34,352 nucleotides of DNA from assembly GCA_016928095.1 (NCBI GenBank), contig JAFGLL010000096.1:1-34352 (forward strand), written 5' to 3'. Each line of letters opens with the position of its first letter. Positions within the stretch are counted from its first letter, which is position 1. The stretch comes from Thermoplasmatota archaeon. Its GTDB lineage: Archaea; Thermoplasmatota; Penumbrarchaeia; Penumbrarchaeales; Penumbrarchaeaceae. A program made the position numbers and the translations under genes. The notes under the pieces are model-generated. The model had not been told where the DNA came from and ran no database searches. It worked only from the letters and a program-made list of their open reading frames with translations. Shown piece after piece: positions 13,872 to 25,100 of this stretch.

Positions 13872-14716
13872 GTCATCGTTACCCTGAAGAACGTCATTTT
13901 CACGGAAAGTGAATCAACGTTGTATATTGTGATCGTGAAGGTCCCGGTGTTCGCGTCATAAACCGTTACATAGTCCCCGGGCGAGCTGAGCGATTCTTCG
14001 GACAACATATCATCGATCGTCTTCTGCCATACCTCTTCCTGTTCCGTATGGATCACAATGGTGATCGTCTGATCTTCAAGGGCGTAGTCCGATGATTCTT
14101 CAACAAGCAGTGAAGAGGAGATCATGTAGCTCCCGGCCCCACTGAAACCCACATCTGTCCCTTGTATGTTCTGAAGAAGGACATAGACCCTGAGGTTCTC
14201 CGATACCTCACCCTTATCCAACATGTCCACCATTATGTTGGGTGGCCCCTTCAGGACAGATGAGTCTCCCTGGTCCCTTATGATCGCCCCACCTTCAAGC
14301 AGTATGTCCTGGTCCTCGACGTAAAGGTTGTCGGAGCGATAGAGTATCGTACCCCTGCTCTGACCGTAAGTGAATCCCCCACCGGAAACGGACATCTGAC
14401 CCATCTCCTCCTCGATGGAGAGAGAGCCTGTCATCCTCCCGAACCCGAATACCGGCCCTCCTCTGGAACCAAGGGTCATCTTGGTCGTCATCGATGTACC
14501 AGGGTCGCCCCCCACCGATAATGTGTCAAGACCTGATTTTAGGTCCATGAAGGAATCCATCACATTGTTCAGGGTCTGAGCCTCGATATCCTTGCCCCAA
14601 GCTGGCATGTAGGTGGAAAATACCATACCCATGAATGATATTATGATGGCCGTTATCATTATCATGGATACGACATTGGTCACACCATCCGTTCTCTCTA
14701 CCCCTACCGACCTCAT
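13868..14716 (-). CDS. Small pilin-like surface protein (distal)
   Basis: A 282-residue protein with a short positive N-terminus and one membrane helix at about residues 14-36 (VVSMIMITAIIISFMGMVFS), then an extracellular domain. The segment NNVMDSFMDLKSGLDTL followed by TTKMTLGSRGG and FGRMTGSLSIEE resembles pilin-like archaeal surface proteins of the DUF7289 kind as I know them. It is a paralogue of the preceding gene (both have an 'N-Y/L-Y-x-x-DQ' strand then 'GG-x-x-R-x-Q'). It is the last gene of the operon, joined by a 4-base ATGA overlap, and ends in a CTAG shared with NMD3. I see no N-glycosylation sequon. Function is inferred: minor subunit of the giant-protein complex. Confidence 0.75.
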   Translation of the reverse strand: MRSVGVERTDGVTNVVSMIMITAIIISFMGMVFSTYMPAWGKDIEAQTLNNVMDSFMDLKSGLDTLSVGGDPGTSMTTKMTLGSRGGPVFGFGRMTGSLSIEEEMGQMSVSGGGFTYGQSRGTILYRSDNLYVEDQDILLEGGAIIRDQGDSSVLKGPPNIMVDMLDKGEVSENLRVYVLLQNIQGTDVGFSGAGSYMISSSLLVEESSDYALEDQTITIVIHTEQEEVWQKTIDDMLSEESLSSPGDYVTVYDANTGTFTITIYNVDSLSVKMTFFRVTMT

Positions 14717-15573
14717 TTGTCCACCTCCATATCACCAATACGTGCAAATAAGCTTTCGATACCTGGAAGTTCGATGGTCAGGTACTGGCCCGGGTCACCC
14801 CAATCAGCAGGCGTCACAAAATCGAAATCCGAACCTTCCACCAATCCCTTCTCCGTGAGATAACCTTTAAGATAGTTGTACCAGGCGACCTCACCGATCC
14901 CGTTGACCTTTATGACAAGTTGCTCTGTGGGACCTATGTTCCGTTCAATATCGGAATAACCAGCCATCCTGATCTTCAACGGAACGGTTTCTATCCCCGA
15001 AATCTTCCATTGTTCACCTGCCATCCCGTAGAGGAACAGCTGCATGTTGTACCTGGAACCGGACTCCGAAACAGTGATATCCGGGTAGGAAGACATGACG
15101 TCGGTGCCAAGTTGCTCACGGACCACTCCGCCAGCAGTGAAATGATATTTCTGATCATGGAAGTAGTAATTGTTGGATTCAAAGGTAATGGCCCCGTTGA
15201 TGGAATTGAGGATATAATCCGTTGTACCCCTCACGATCAGGTCCATATGAAAGGTCGTAGGGTCAGGTGAATGTGTCAGGATACCTGAGGACCTTGCCAC
15301 GGTCAGGTATGGATTTCCGGGTGTGCCCATGGTCACCCGGTTCAGTATCATCGTGTTGGTATCCCTTGTGGTTATCAATGAGTTCATGGATGTCCTTATC
15401 CTCAGCATGGAATCCTCAACGTCGGTGACATGCTCCATATCATCCTCCCTTCCGATCCTGTCCCCGTACTGGATAAGATAATTGGAACCCACGGATAGCA
15501 GGATGGATATCATCAATACGGATGTCACCATGATGGCGTCTCCCCTATCGTTCAGACCCTTGAAGACCTTCAT
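14713..15573 (-). CDS. Small pilin-like surface protein (proximal)
   Basis: A 286-residue protein: N-terminal membrane helix at about 13-33 (AIMVTSVLMISILLSVGSNY), a helical stalk (VEDSMLRIRTSMNSLIT), then a beta-rich domain with LNRVTMGTPGNPYLTV and NNYYFHDQKYHFTAGGVVRE. It shares this order with the next gene and is clearly its paralogue. Its ATG overlaps the stop of giant A (ATGA), so it is translated together with the giant. No sequons are seen. It is likely exported as a type III (pilin-type) signal substrate, although the peptidase site is less clear than in the giants. Confidence 0.75.
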   Translation of the reverse strand: MKVFKGLNDRGDAIMVTSVLMISILLSVGSNYLIQYGDRIGREDDMEHVTDVEDSMLRIRTSMNSLITTRDTNTMILNRVTMGTPGNPYLTVARSSGILTHSPDPTTFHMDLIVRGTTDYILNSINGAITFESNNYYFHDQKYHFTAGGVVREQLGTDVMSSYPDITVSESGSRYNMQLFLYGMAGEQWKISGIETVPLKIRMAGYSDIERNIGPTEQLVIKVNGIGEVAWYNYLKGYLTEKGLVEGSDFDFVTPADWGDPGQYLTIELPGIESLFARIGDMEVDK

Positions 15574-18500
15574 CGATCTGGCCCCCTGACCGTATTCCCT
15601 CTTCTGCTTCCCATGAGAATCAGTAGCAATGATGCAGCGGATATCAGCAGTAACAATGGCATCAGGTCCACCGTCCCATTCCGATATGAGGTTACCGATA
15701 CTAAAATATCTTCATCCTCTTGAGATCCCTCCACGGATCCCTGGTTCCCATCGGTCGATGGTCGAGAGAGATCGGCAGCACTGGCCATATCCCACTCGCA
15801 CGACCATGAACCTGATCTTGTTGATTCAAGGGATTCCCCGTACACCTTAACATCATCTATATACATACCCTTGAAATCAGCCTCCTCACAGTGTATCCCA
15901 TCTATATTGGTCACGATCCTGAAGCGGATCACGATCACGTTCCCGGTGTAACCGTTCAGGTTCATCGTCAAATGTGTTATTGATGATGCGGGGACCCAGT
16001 TACGGTCACCCTCATTTTCCATGATGCCCGTGAAGGATCGGTCGTCCTCCATATTATCCGATAAATCTCCCTCGGTCCCGCTCACCTTCCATGCAGCCCT
16101 GACACCGAAGTTCAGAGGTGACCAGGATTGACCATTGTCACGGGAGATCTCCACTCTGAACCCGTCGGGAGGTCTTCCGTCCTGAATTTGGATGTTGAAA
16201 CGGGTATAGAACTCCATATAGACATACTTCGCATTGGTCAGATCTATAGGTCTCGTATACAGCGAGTTGTCGATCCCGTCATGGAAGTCGTCGCTCAAGG
16301 TAACCCCGCCCGCAAACCAGGCATTGGTCCCGCTGTGCGTCGTTCCAGCCGAAATAGACCCTTGCACCAACCTCCATGTGTCAAGCGAGCCAGCGGTCAC
16401 CGGCACCTCATCGGCCCGGGACACAACGACCTTGACATCATCGAGCCACCACCCATCTCCCGTTCCTCCTCCATATTGGATGTAAAAGAACCTTATCTTG
16501 ACCTGGTCCCGCAAACCTTCAGGGACGTTCTTCAGGATATCGAATTGAGCGACCTCCCATGAAAAGGACCCTTTCGCGCTCCTTCCATTGTAGGCCCAGG
16601 TGATGGAGTTGCCAAACGAATCCTTCCTCTCATATCCGGGATAAAGGCTTCCCGTATAGAAACCATTGAGCGGGGTGATGTACTTCCAGTCCCAATCGTT
16701 GGTAGGATCCCCATCCAGGTTCGTGTCCACCAGCGGGTCCCTGTACCCAACCATGACATAACCCCCGTTTGCACCGTCCACCATGTTGTATTTGTGCCAG
16801 AATGAGAGGACCGAGGTCCCGGCACTTGAAATGTCGAACTCGGGGGTGACGGTCCATTTATTCTCATTCGGGACCTCCTCCTGGCGGGTGGGCTCCGATC
16901 CCCTTGTCTGTTCCTGGGGTTTTGCCAATAGCTTCCCGATCTCTTCGAATATCAACTTCAGCTGATCGGCGGTGGGCGCGTAGAAATACTGGGCGTCTGA
17001 GGTGGTCGCGATCCTCCACAGATTGTATTCCAGTGTGCCTGATTCGAGGCAGCGGGTTCCGGTGCAGACCGCGTTCGTATAATCGAGCTTGTGATCGCCG
17101 TAACCGCTGAGGGGATTCGTTTTTATCTCCGGAAGGTAAGGAGGTTCGTGATGCTCCAGACCCAGACCGATCGTATAGATGGGTATGTCGGAATTTAAAA
17201 GGCCGTACCTGTACCGGTCAACGGAACCCGTTGAAAGAGCATACATCCAGTAAGTGCTCGTCGAGGGGGAAGCCCAATTCAGGGTGTATTTCCCCACATG
17301 GTCCTTATAATACTGCTCTCCGCTTGCCATATCTCCCCAGGGCGCCCAGTAGGTAGAACCTGCCTCGACCTTTGCATCAGCGGTAAGGATCGAAAGACCT
17401 GCTTTGTCCGAAGCCTGCAGGTCCATGCCGTCGGAGAGAACGATCACGACCGGGTCGAGTTCCGGATAGTAAGTGGACCAGTAAAGCGTATCCTTGTAAG
17501 CTTCGCCGATGCAGTCCCAGAGAATTGTGGTTCCCGCATTGTTGTTCATGGTCTCGATCTCGGCCCTGACCTTTTCACGGCCGGACGACCCGCCGAAGTC
17601 ATCACCGATCCTCACGGGATCCCTTGTTACCTTTGTCTGGATCCCTCCCTCCGATGTCCCTCTGTCCGTGGGTCCCGAAAATCTCCTCTCAGCATTCCCC
17701 TGGAAATCCCAGATGGAAACGACGACAGAATCATTGGAAAGCTCGTTCAGCAGAACAAGAGCAGCGTCCTTTGCCATGTCCAGCCAGGTCTTGTCCGCAT
17801 CCTCCGATGAACTCCTCTCTCTCATAGAAGCCGAATCGTCGATCACGAAACTTATCAGGACATCCGCATTTCCCTTAACCTCCCCGGTGGTTTCCTCAAG
17901 CTGGTAGGAATAAGGTGCACTCTTGTAGGTATCGCTGACCGTTTTGAGCCCGTGGCTCATTTCTGTATCCCAGGAACTGAGAACATTGGTTTGAGGATCA
18001 TCGTCCATGGGATCGAAAAAATCCAGAGGATTCTCTCCGTTGATCATGGCCACCAGTGAATCGTGTTCGAAGTTCTCATATCCTCCGCCCTCCATGTCAT
18101 CCCAGAAGAAGTAAACCTCGATGGTCCTGGTAACCACATTATTCCATACATCGAAGAACTCGTCGCAGGCATCGAACCAGTCTATCACAACCTTGATCGT
18201 CCTGGTCCCTGCATACTGTGGCTCCCATATCGCTTCGATGGTCATCTGCCTCATCGGGTCAACGAATATGTACCTGGAACTGAAGAGCGTCCCACCGTCC
18301 AGGAACCTCACTGTACCCCATCCTGACTCGCCACCTATGTTCGCCAGCTTCAATGTCACCAGATATGTATTTCCGATCGACGGATGGTCGTGGTCTATCT
18401 CAAGAAGCATGTTGCGGGATACCAATTCCGGTGCCTCGATGGGTGTATCGAACCACTTCAGTGAGAGGAAAACCACCTCCTCCAATGGGTATTCAAGGTC

Positions 18501-21500
18501 CGGCGTTCCAAGATCCGGATCACTGGGTGATCCTGCAAGCTCATCCATGTTCCATGAATGGAAAATGGTCCTAAAGTAATCGCCCACAACTTCATCATGA
18601 TCATAATGGTGCCAGTGCTGCGATGAGGCAATGGGACCCGCACTGGCATCGTCCGTTCTGAATGCGCTTTTAACGGTAGAATCATCAGGAGAATAGGTAG
18701 TTATTGGCTGGAAGATGAACTCTCCATCACCGGCCAAATCCGATGAACCCAGTTCCAGACCCATGTAGACCTCGGGCCCGAAGACACCCGTTCTCTCTCC
18801 CCATAATGAATTTCTCTCCAATTGTTCCGGAGAGGCCGATAACGGTTCCACCCCGAGATAATCTCTCAGGAACCCGTGATTCGATGTTGTCAGATCCGGA
18901 TCCGAGATCAAGTGGTCCCCTGCCCCCGAGACATCCTCAAGCAGATACCTTCCGGTGAGCATCAGGTTCTCGTTATGATCGCTTCCCAGGAATAACGCCT
19001 CTTCGTAAATACCGTTCAGGTATTTTGCAAGGTTCAGAATGTCCGGATCGGTCAGTGTTTCCATATCATGGTCAGCCAGACTACCGGAATCACCGGTGAC
19101 CCATATAACCGAATTGTATCTCTTCAGCTCTTCTACGGTCGGACCGGACCCGAACACCCAAGCGCTGGTATCGTAATAGTTCTCTGTCGTGATCACATAA
19201 TGATCGAAACCCATGAGTTGAAGTGATCTGACAATTGCCTGCGACGGTTCTCCCGATGGATAGGGTATGGCCACATCGTCACCCTCCTCCCCGGCCAGTA
19301 CCTGATCCTCCACCCTGAAATTATCTATAGAGCCATCATCATCCACCACCAGAATGTTGTTCTGTGCAATGAATGACGCAAGAGTGGTCGTGGAATAGGA
19401 GATGTCGTTGTTGTCCTCGTTTATCTCATCGACCAGATCGTAAGGGTCCACCATTACCTCGAAATTGTAAAGACCGGACCCAAGGGCAAGCCACAACTTG
19501 TATCTGGTCTCCTCGCCACCCGAACCCCTGACGGAAGATATATCCACCGGATTGTCATCATCGGTCTTATCGCTCTTCCCTTCTGGCCATTCCTCCGAAG
19601 GTCTCGGGTCCGGTATATTGGGGGTTACCAGGAGCTTCTTCCCGTTCGGACCTATGACAGAGAATATCAAGGTAGTGGATTCTTCCTGATATCCATTGTT
19701 CCTGATGGTCACTTCGATCTCTATGGTGTCCAGGTACTTTGGGACGATCTCCTCGTTGTCGATCGGGTCTCTGTGCCAGTTACCATCTTCATCCTGTGAA
19801 AGGAGCAGGAGTTCCATCTTCGTCACCGCAAGATCCCTTCCCGTCTGTATCTCCCAATCCATCCATTTCATGACCCTGGCGATAATGTCTATCTTCTGGT
19901 TGAGATATCTTGTCTGGGTGATGTCCCAGGCCATGACCACGGCCCGGTACTGCGGTTCTGTCTTGATATCATCGACCTCTGACCAGGCCCGTATCGTATT
20001 CACATATCCGGTTCCTATCTCATCTTGGTATGACAATACACCCAGGGGACGGTCAAAATATGGCGACATGTCCTTTTCAATGACATCGATCCTCGGGTAA
20101 AAGAGTGTGGACAGACCATTTCCTTCCGCCAACTCATTGAGAAGTATATTGTAGGTCCCCTCCTCGACCTCCGTTATCCCGCCCGGGAGACCATCAATTC
20201 CTATCACCCGGTTCGACTCTGCCAACGGAAGGTCCACACCCGGTATTATCCTCTTGATACCAAGGTAATTGTGAACGAAATTCGACGCATCCGTGAATTC
20301 GCTCTTCCCCTCCCAGAAGGGATCCGGTTCATTCGCAACCTTTTCGATACCGTCATATTGGAAATACTGTATCAGACTGTCTATCGGGTTTGCCCCCACC
20401 AGCAGGAAATAGCCGTTGCTGTCCATGTACTTCATTATCTCCTGTATATTGCCACCGTATGACCCCTCCGGAGTGTTGGAGAGTGCATCCTTTCTGTAAC
20501 CAGTCACCCAGATGACGATGTCGAAATCCTCCATTGCCGGGGTGGGAACATTGCTCCGATCATATGTGTAGGCTGGTGCATCCCTGTCACCGTATTGATC
20601 GCTGACCTGCTGGGCGATAACTGTCGAATCGACGTTTATCCCCGCACCTATCAGAGATTCCATTACACTGCTCGTCATATCCTTCGAGGCGGTCTTTTCA
20701 CCATCGTTATCGACAAGGAGAACACGGGGGAAGACCTGAATCATACCAAGACCGATGTTATCATTTCCGTCCATTACATCCCCCTCGGAGGGCAGGATCC
20801 CGACAGGCTCATCATAACCGTCGAAGGCATTGACAACTGCATATACGGTCTGGGTCCCGCCGGGAAGGTCCGATCTTGCCACAAGGTCCAGATCGATGAA
20901 CAAGTAGGCACCTGGAAGTATCTCCAGGTTGGGGATGATGCAGGTCGGGAATACCCGGTCATCCTGCAGAAGAGTATCATCGTGGTCCATCCTCCATGCC
21001 TCGTCCAACCCTTGATCATCCATCCTCCAGTCATAGACCTGGACACCCTTTTCCTCTCCAATGTCGATGGTCCTCTGGGCCGGAGCGTAGAGTGATACCA
21101 CAAGATGGACGCCCATATCCTTGGTTATCATCTCGGATCCGGAGTTCTGGACCACGATCGTGACAGTTACCCTGTCACCTCTTTTTGGATTGTAATCGGA
21201 AAAATAGACATCGTATATGCCCGGGTCCGGACCGGGTACCTGTTCGGGGTTAATATCCTTATCAACCCGGTATTTTCGTGTGACGATATTATTCCTGTAA
21301 TCCCTCTCACCACCTTCGAACGGGAGCACCATGACCTTCAATTCATGGTCGCCCAGTGTCCTAGGGGTCTGTTTTGCCTCGTCCAAGGTGAGTACGATCT
21401 CCAGTGTGTGGTCTTCACCAAGGATCTGGTATCCATCGTCGTCATCCTCGATCGCCACTCCCATTTCATCCCTGTGGGTGTAAGAGAGGCCAGTTATCTT

Positions 21501-22157
21501 GAGCACATCCAGATCATCACGGATCTGAGTGTTGGATATCGTTGTATCGCTATCAGGTACTATCCATGGAACTGACATGGCATCACCGATGTTCTTGACC
21601 TCCAGGGTGATGATGCATTTCCCATAGTCCAGGATATATCCCGTCACACTTATACCCGGCCGATGAATGGATAACCGTGTCACTGCAAGGTCCGGGGTCC
21701 CATCCGGGATCATCGATTTTGTGAGCTCGTTATTCAGCACGACCGTTCTCACACCGTCCTGCTTGACCGTGGTTACGATGATCGTGAGTTGAAGACCTGA
21801 CCCGTAAAGAGGAAGATCTATCGAATCACCATTGTCCCATGAATCGTCCGTCCTGCCATTGGCAGGATCATAATATTTATAGGACCAGGAAGTGGTCCCG
21901 TCGTTTATTGTTATCTCCGTCTCCGCTCCGGTCAACGTGTCCCCGCCCCGGTGTGTGATCGTGAGGATCTCACCTCTCAGTGATGCAAAAAGATCAACGT
22001 AGAGGCCTTCCTCCATATCCTGTATCTGTGAGGTCCATAATGCCATACCACCGACCATCATCAAGGAGATACCAAGAAGAAGGATGGTGCCTACCACTTC
22101 CGATACTCCATGGAGGGTCCTTTTTCCGTCATCTCTTCCACCTAAGAATTTTTTCAA
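15570..22157 (-). CDS. Giant pilin-headed surface protein A with nested VWA domain
   Basis: A 2,195-residue acidic protein. Order: archaeal type IV pilin N-terminus (HGVSEVVGTILLLGIS, helix 17-42) with its small beta domain (52-146); CARDB-like repeats at about 153-300, 310-475, 774-930 and 1242-1347; Rossmann-like domains starting PRVLLVDNDG (477) and NILVVDDDGS (934), each followed by an IVIWVTG or VIWVTG strand; a jelly roll opening at FFWDDMEGG (1350), interrupted by a VWA domain (1432-1745; MIDAS D1440-x-S-x-S, T1543/1544, D1576 in LSDG) and closing at 1765-1913; a second jelly roll 1925-2107 (ending MYIDDVKVYG); C-terminal helix 2164-2183 and RR tail. The start is a TTG with GGGGGTG before it, 13 bases after gene B. 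Likely an adhesin or appendage component. Confidence 0.88.
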   Translation of the reverse strand: MKKFLGGRDDGKRTLHGVSEVVGTILLLGISLMMVGGMALWTSQIQDMEEGLYVDLFASLRGEILTITHRGGDTLTGAETEITINDGTTSWSYKYYDPANGRTDDSWDNGDSIDLPLYGSGLQLTIIVTTVKQDGVRTVVLNNELTKSMIPDGTPDLAVTRLSIHRPGISVTGYILDYGKCIITLEVKNIGDAMSVPWIVPDSDTTISNTQIRDDLDVLKITGLSYTHRDEMGVAIEDDDDGYQILGEDHTLEIVLTLDEAKQTPRTLGDHELKVMVLPFEGGERDYRNNIVTRKYRVDKDINPEQVPGPDPGIYDVYFSDYNPKRGDRVTVTIVVQNSGSEMITKDMGVHLVVSLYAPAQRTIDIGEEKGVQVYDWRMDDQGLDEAWRMDHDDTLLQDDRVFPTCIIPNLEILPGAYLFIDLDLVARSDLPGGTQTVYAVVNAFDGYDEPVGILPSEGDVMDGNDNIGLGMIQVFPRVLLVDNDGEKTASKDMTSSVMESLIGAGINVDSTVIAQQVSDQYGDRDAPAYTYDRSNVPTPAMEDFDIVIWVTGYRKDALSNTPEGSYGGNIQEIMKYMDSNGYFLLVGANPIDSLIQYFQYDGIEKVANEPDPFWEGKSEFTDASNFVHNYLGIKRIIPGVDLPLAESNRVIGIDGLPGGITEVEEGTYNILLNELAEGNGLSTLFYPRIDVIEKDMSPYFDRPLGVLSYQDEIGTGYVNTIRAWSEVDDIKTEPQYRAVVMAWDITQTRYLNQKIDIIARVMKWMDWEIQTGRDLAVTKMELLLLSQDEDGNWHRDPIDNEEIVPKYLDTIEIEVTIRNNGYQEESTTLIFSVIGPNGKKLLVTPNIPDPRPSEEWPEGKSDKTDDDNPVDISSVRGSGGEETRYKLWLALGSGLYNFEVMVDPYDLVDEINEDNNDISYSTTTLASFIAQNNILVVDDDGSIDNFRVEDQVLAGEEGDDVAIPYPSGEPSQAIVRSLQLMGFDHYVITTENYYDTSAWVFGSGPTVEELKRYNSVIWVTGDSGSLADHDMETLTDPDILNLAKYLNGIYEEALFLGSDHNENLMLTGRYLLEDVSGAGDHLISDPDLTTSNHGFLRDYLGVEPLSASPEQLERNSLWGERTGVFGPEVYMGLELGSSDLAGDGEFIFQPITTYSPDDSTVKSAFRTDDASAGPIASSQHWHHYDHDEVVGDYFRTIFHSWNMDELAGSPSDPDLGTPDLEYPLEEVVFLSLKWFDTPIEAPELVSRNMLLEIDHDHPSIGNTYLVTLKLANIGGESGWGTVRFLDGGTLFSSRYIFVDPMRQMTIEAIWEPQYAGTRTIKVVIDWFDACDEFFDVWNNVVTRTIEVYFFWDDMEGGGYENFEHDSLVAMINGENPLDFFDPMDDDPQTNVLSSWDTEMSHGLKTVSDTYKSAPYSYQLEETTGEVKGNADVLISFVIDDSASMRERSSSEDADKTWLDMAKDAALVLLNELSNDSVVVSIWDFQGNAERRFSGPTDRGTSEGGIQTKVTRDPVRIGDDFGGSSGREKVRAEIETMNNNAGTTILWDCIGEAYKDTLYWSTYYPELDPVVIVLSDGMDLQASDKAGLSILTADAKVEAGSTYWAPWGDMASGEQYYKDHVGKYTLNWASPSTSTYWMYALSTGSVDRYRYGLLNSDIPIYTIGLGLEHHEPPYLPEIKTNPLSGYGDHKLDYTNAVCTGTRCLESGTLEYNLWRIATTSDAQYFYAPTADQLKLIFEEIGKLLAKPQEQTRGSEPTRQEEVPNENKWTVTPEFDISSAGTSVLSFWHKYNMVDGANGGYVMVGYRDPLVDTNLDGDPTNDWDWKYITPLNGFYTGSLYPGYERKDSFGNSITWAYNGRSAKGSFSWEVAQFDILKNVPEGLRDQVKIRFFYIQYGGGTGDGWWLDDVKVVVSRADEVPVTAGSLDTWRLVQGSISAGTTHSGTNAWFAGGVTLSDDFHDGIDNSLYTRPIDLTNAKYVYMEFYTRFNIQIQDGRPPDGFRVEISRDNGQSWSPLNFGVRAAWKVSGTEGDLSDNMEDDRSFTGIMENEGDRNWVPASSITHLTMNLNGYTGNVIVIRFRIVTNIDGIHCEEADFKGMYIDDVKVYGESLESTRSGSWSCEWDMASAADLSRPSTDGNQGSVEGSQEDEDILVSVTSYRNGTVDLMPLLLLISAASLLLILMGSRRGNTVRGPDR

Positions 22158-22170
22158 GTGAGCACCCCCT

Positions 22171-25100
22171 TCAAGGTATCCCCCTTCTTCGTGATACGGC
22201 CAAAAAAGCCATAGGGGCAGCGATCAACAGAGATGACAATATCCAGGGAATTGCGTCATTTCTTCCTTCTACGTCCGTTCTGCATTCGGGCGCATCCAGG
22301 TCATCCCCGGTCAGGATATCGTCCGTTCCGCTCGTATATGGCTTTCCATCGTTTTTTGGATCGACAAATTCCCGGAACATATCCGGAACTGCAGGATCCC
22401 CCTCTTCCTGGATGTCCCCGGAGGTATCGACATCCGTTCCGCCCCTTGTGGAAGATAAGGAGGTCCCGCATATGAACACATCATCGATGTAAATCCCCAT
22501 ATCCTTGGTATTGTCAGCATAGTGCGTCAGGTCAGTGTTGGTGACCAATCTGAACCTGATGTTGATCACGTTACCTATGAAAGCAGCAAGGTCGGTGTTC
22601 AATCGGGTCAATGTACTTGAATGGACCCAGTTCTTACCTTTGCCTTCGAGGTCCAGACCAGTATAGGACTTGCTATCGATGATCCCATCCTCGTTATCAT
22701 CTCCCGTACCGGAAACCCCCCAGGCAGCCCTGACACCCAGGTTCAAGGGGACCCATGTCTGTTTGTTATCCGTTGAGACCTCCACCCTGAAACCATCCGG
22801 AGGTCTCCCTGATCCAGTATCGATATTGAACCGGAACCTGGCCTCGAGTATGGCCGTTCTTGCATTTGTGAGGTCGATCTGCCGCGTATAGAGCGAGTTG
22901 TCAACACCTGACATGAGGTCCCCTCCGACATTGACATCACCCACCCACCATGCATGGGTACCGCTGTATGTGGTACCTGTAATGATTGAGCCCACCTGCA
23001 GTCTCCATCCGTCCGTGGAAGAGCCCTTGTTCGTGTTCTCATCATCAGTGGATATCTTGATGGACATGTCGTCGATCATCCATCCATAACCTGTTCCGCC
23101 GTCGAGATATTTGTAGAGGAAGCGCACCCTGATCTCATTGCCGGTATAACCGTCAAGGTTGACCGAGACATGGTCCCACCCCAGGGTACCACCTCCGGAC
23201 ATGCCGTTGTAACACCATCTCATGTCCCCGCCGAGCCCATCCTTTAGACCGACAGTACCCCAAGCGTCCACAAGAAAGTTACCCGTATAAGGCTGGTCGG
23301 GCTGAATGTATTCCCAGACCCATTGTATTCCATTGTAGGTCCCGACCTGGATCACTCCTCCGTTTGCTCCGACCTTCATGTTGTATTTATTCTTGAATGT
23401 CATCCAGGCCGAATCTGCATAGGTGAGATCTATCGTATTGGTCTCCATCCATTTGTCGCCGGGGATCTCATTTCCGTCGGTCCATGGGCCGGCAGCCCTT
23501 GTCGGTTCCTCCCCCCTTGTGGACGCCTCTGCTTCGGCCTCTACATGTAGGAATATGTCTCGGAATATCGTGTCCAAAGAGCTCGAATCTGGAGCGTAAT
23601 GATACTGGGCCCCGGATGTCTCGGCGATCTGCCAGAGATCGTACTCGCTGGTGAACGGGTAATAGAGTCCTATACCTGGTGATTCCGGGTCTTCCTCGTG
23701 TGGGTCGATCCCCAGACCCACGGTGAATACCGGGATGGGTGCATGGATCAAACCGGTCCTTGTATGATCATTCAGGTCCAGCCATGCTCCTGTCAATGGA
23801 ACGGAATCCCCGCCCACTCTCCATATATCATGCCCGGAATTAGTATCCTGATCTACGTAGGTAGTGTCACTATCTCCCCATTTTGATCCTGTATCAACAC
23901 CCCATGTGTGATCCAAATATGTTGTCCCCGGCTCCGATCCCGGGCAATAATCATCACTTCCATCCTCTCTTCCATTGGATCCAATATCATCTCCGGCCGT
24001 CAAGGTAATTGCAGCGATGTAGACCTCTCCGGCCCTCTTGTTCTCTTCCGCATAACTGATGGTCGCACCTATGGAGTCCCATAGAGGGGTAAAACCGGTA
24101 GCGGTCAAACTATCTATAAGGTCCATTGTAGATGCCCGGTTCGGATCGGTCATATACGTGAATGTCTGCCTTACCATTGGATCCGGGTTCGATGAGTCTG
24201 TATTGAAAGTGAAGATTGCGAGCCTGTCGTCCGGTGCAAGGAGGTCAACTATGTTCTTCGCGGCTATCTTCATGTCAGCAATGGGATTACCTGACATGGA
24301 CACGGAGGTATCAAGCATCATTACAAGATCGATATCCTTCCTGGTCGTTCCTGCAAGGTTCGGTTCATACATATAGAAGGAATTCGGAGAACTGTAGAAC
24401 TCTCCCTGGACCACCGTGTTCTCGACTTCCGTGTTCACATGGAACCCGTTCATTGAACTCCATTCGTCCTCTATATTCGTATAGGTGGGTTCTGCCATGT
24501 AATCAAGTGTTCCCTCCCCGTTTATCATCTGTATAGTGGAATCGTGGTCCCAGTTGCCATCACCAGATTCCATATCATCCCAGAAGAAATATACCTCGAT
24601 GACCATCGACGGAACGTTGTTGAGAACATCGAACACCTCAAGGGCATCGTTGTATTTGTCTATCCAGATCGTGATGGTCCGCTCTCCAGCATAAAGGGGT
24701 TTCCAGATAGCCTCGATGGTGGTCGTGGTATCCGGGTTCAGATAGATGTTCTCGGACTGGAACAGGGTATTCCCATCCGTGAACCTGACGGTCCCTCCTC
24801 CGGACGCGCCACCGATGTTCGCCACCCTTGTATGGATAACGTATGAATTCCCTATGACGGGGGTCAAGATGTTACTTTCGACTTCCGTACTCTCTCGTTC
24901 CAACCCTATATCGCATGACCTTCCCACCAGTTCAGGCTCGTCCTCGGGTGTTTCGAACCAGTGAAGCGGAAGATATAGCAATTCCATCAACGGGGTTTCG
25001 TCCGATGTCCAGGAGGACCGGGTGAGCTCCCATGAATGAAGGACCACACGGAAGTTCTTATCGTCAAGGACATCGTCAGGTGTGATGTCGGTATCATCGT

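Noticed and set aside
19022-20726. Response-regulator receiver domains in the giants (LLVDNDG, LVVDDD)
   Set aside because: The acidic N-terminal strand resembles a receiver domain, but the proteins are extracellular and lack the receiver Lys and phospho-acceptor context. These are better described as Rossmann-like domains common in secreted proteins.
22155-22157. Possible frameshift or missing start for giant A
   Set aside because: The frame begins with TTG preceded by GGGGGTG at a proper distance and immediately encodes the positive charges expected before the pilin helix, so a TTG start is more economical than an error.
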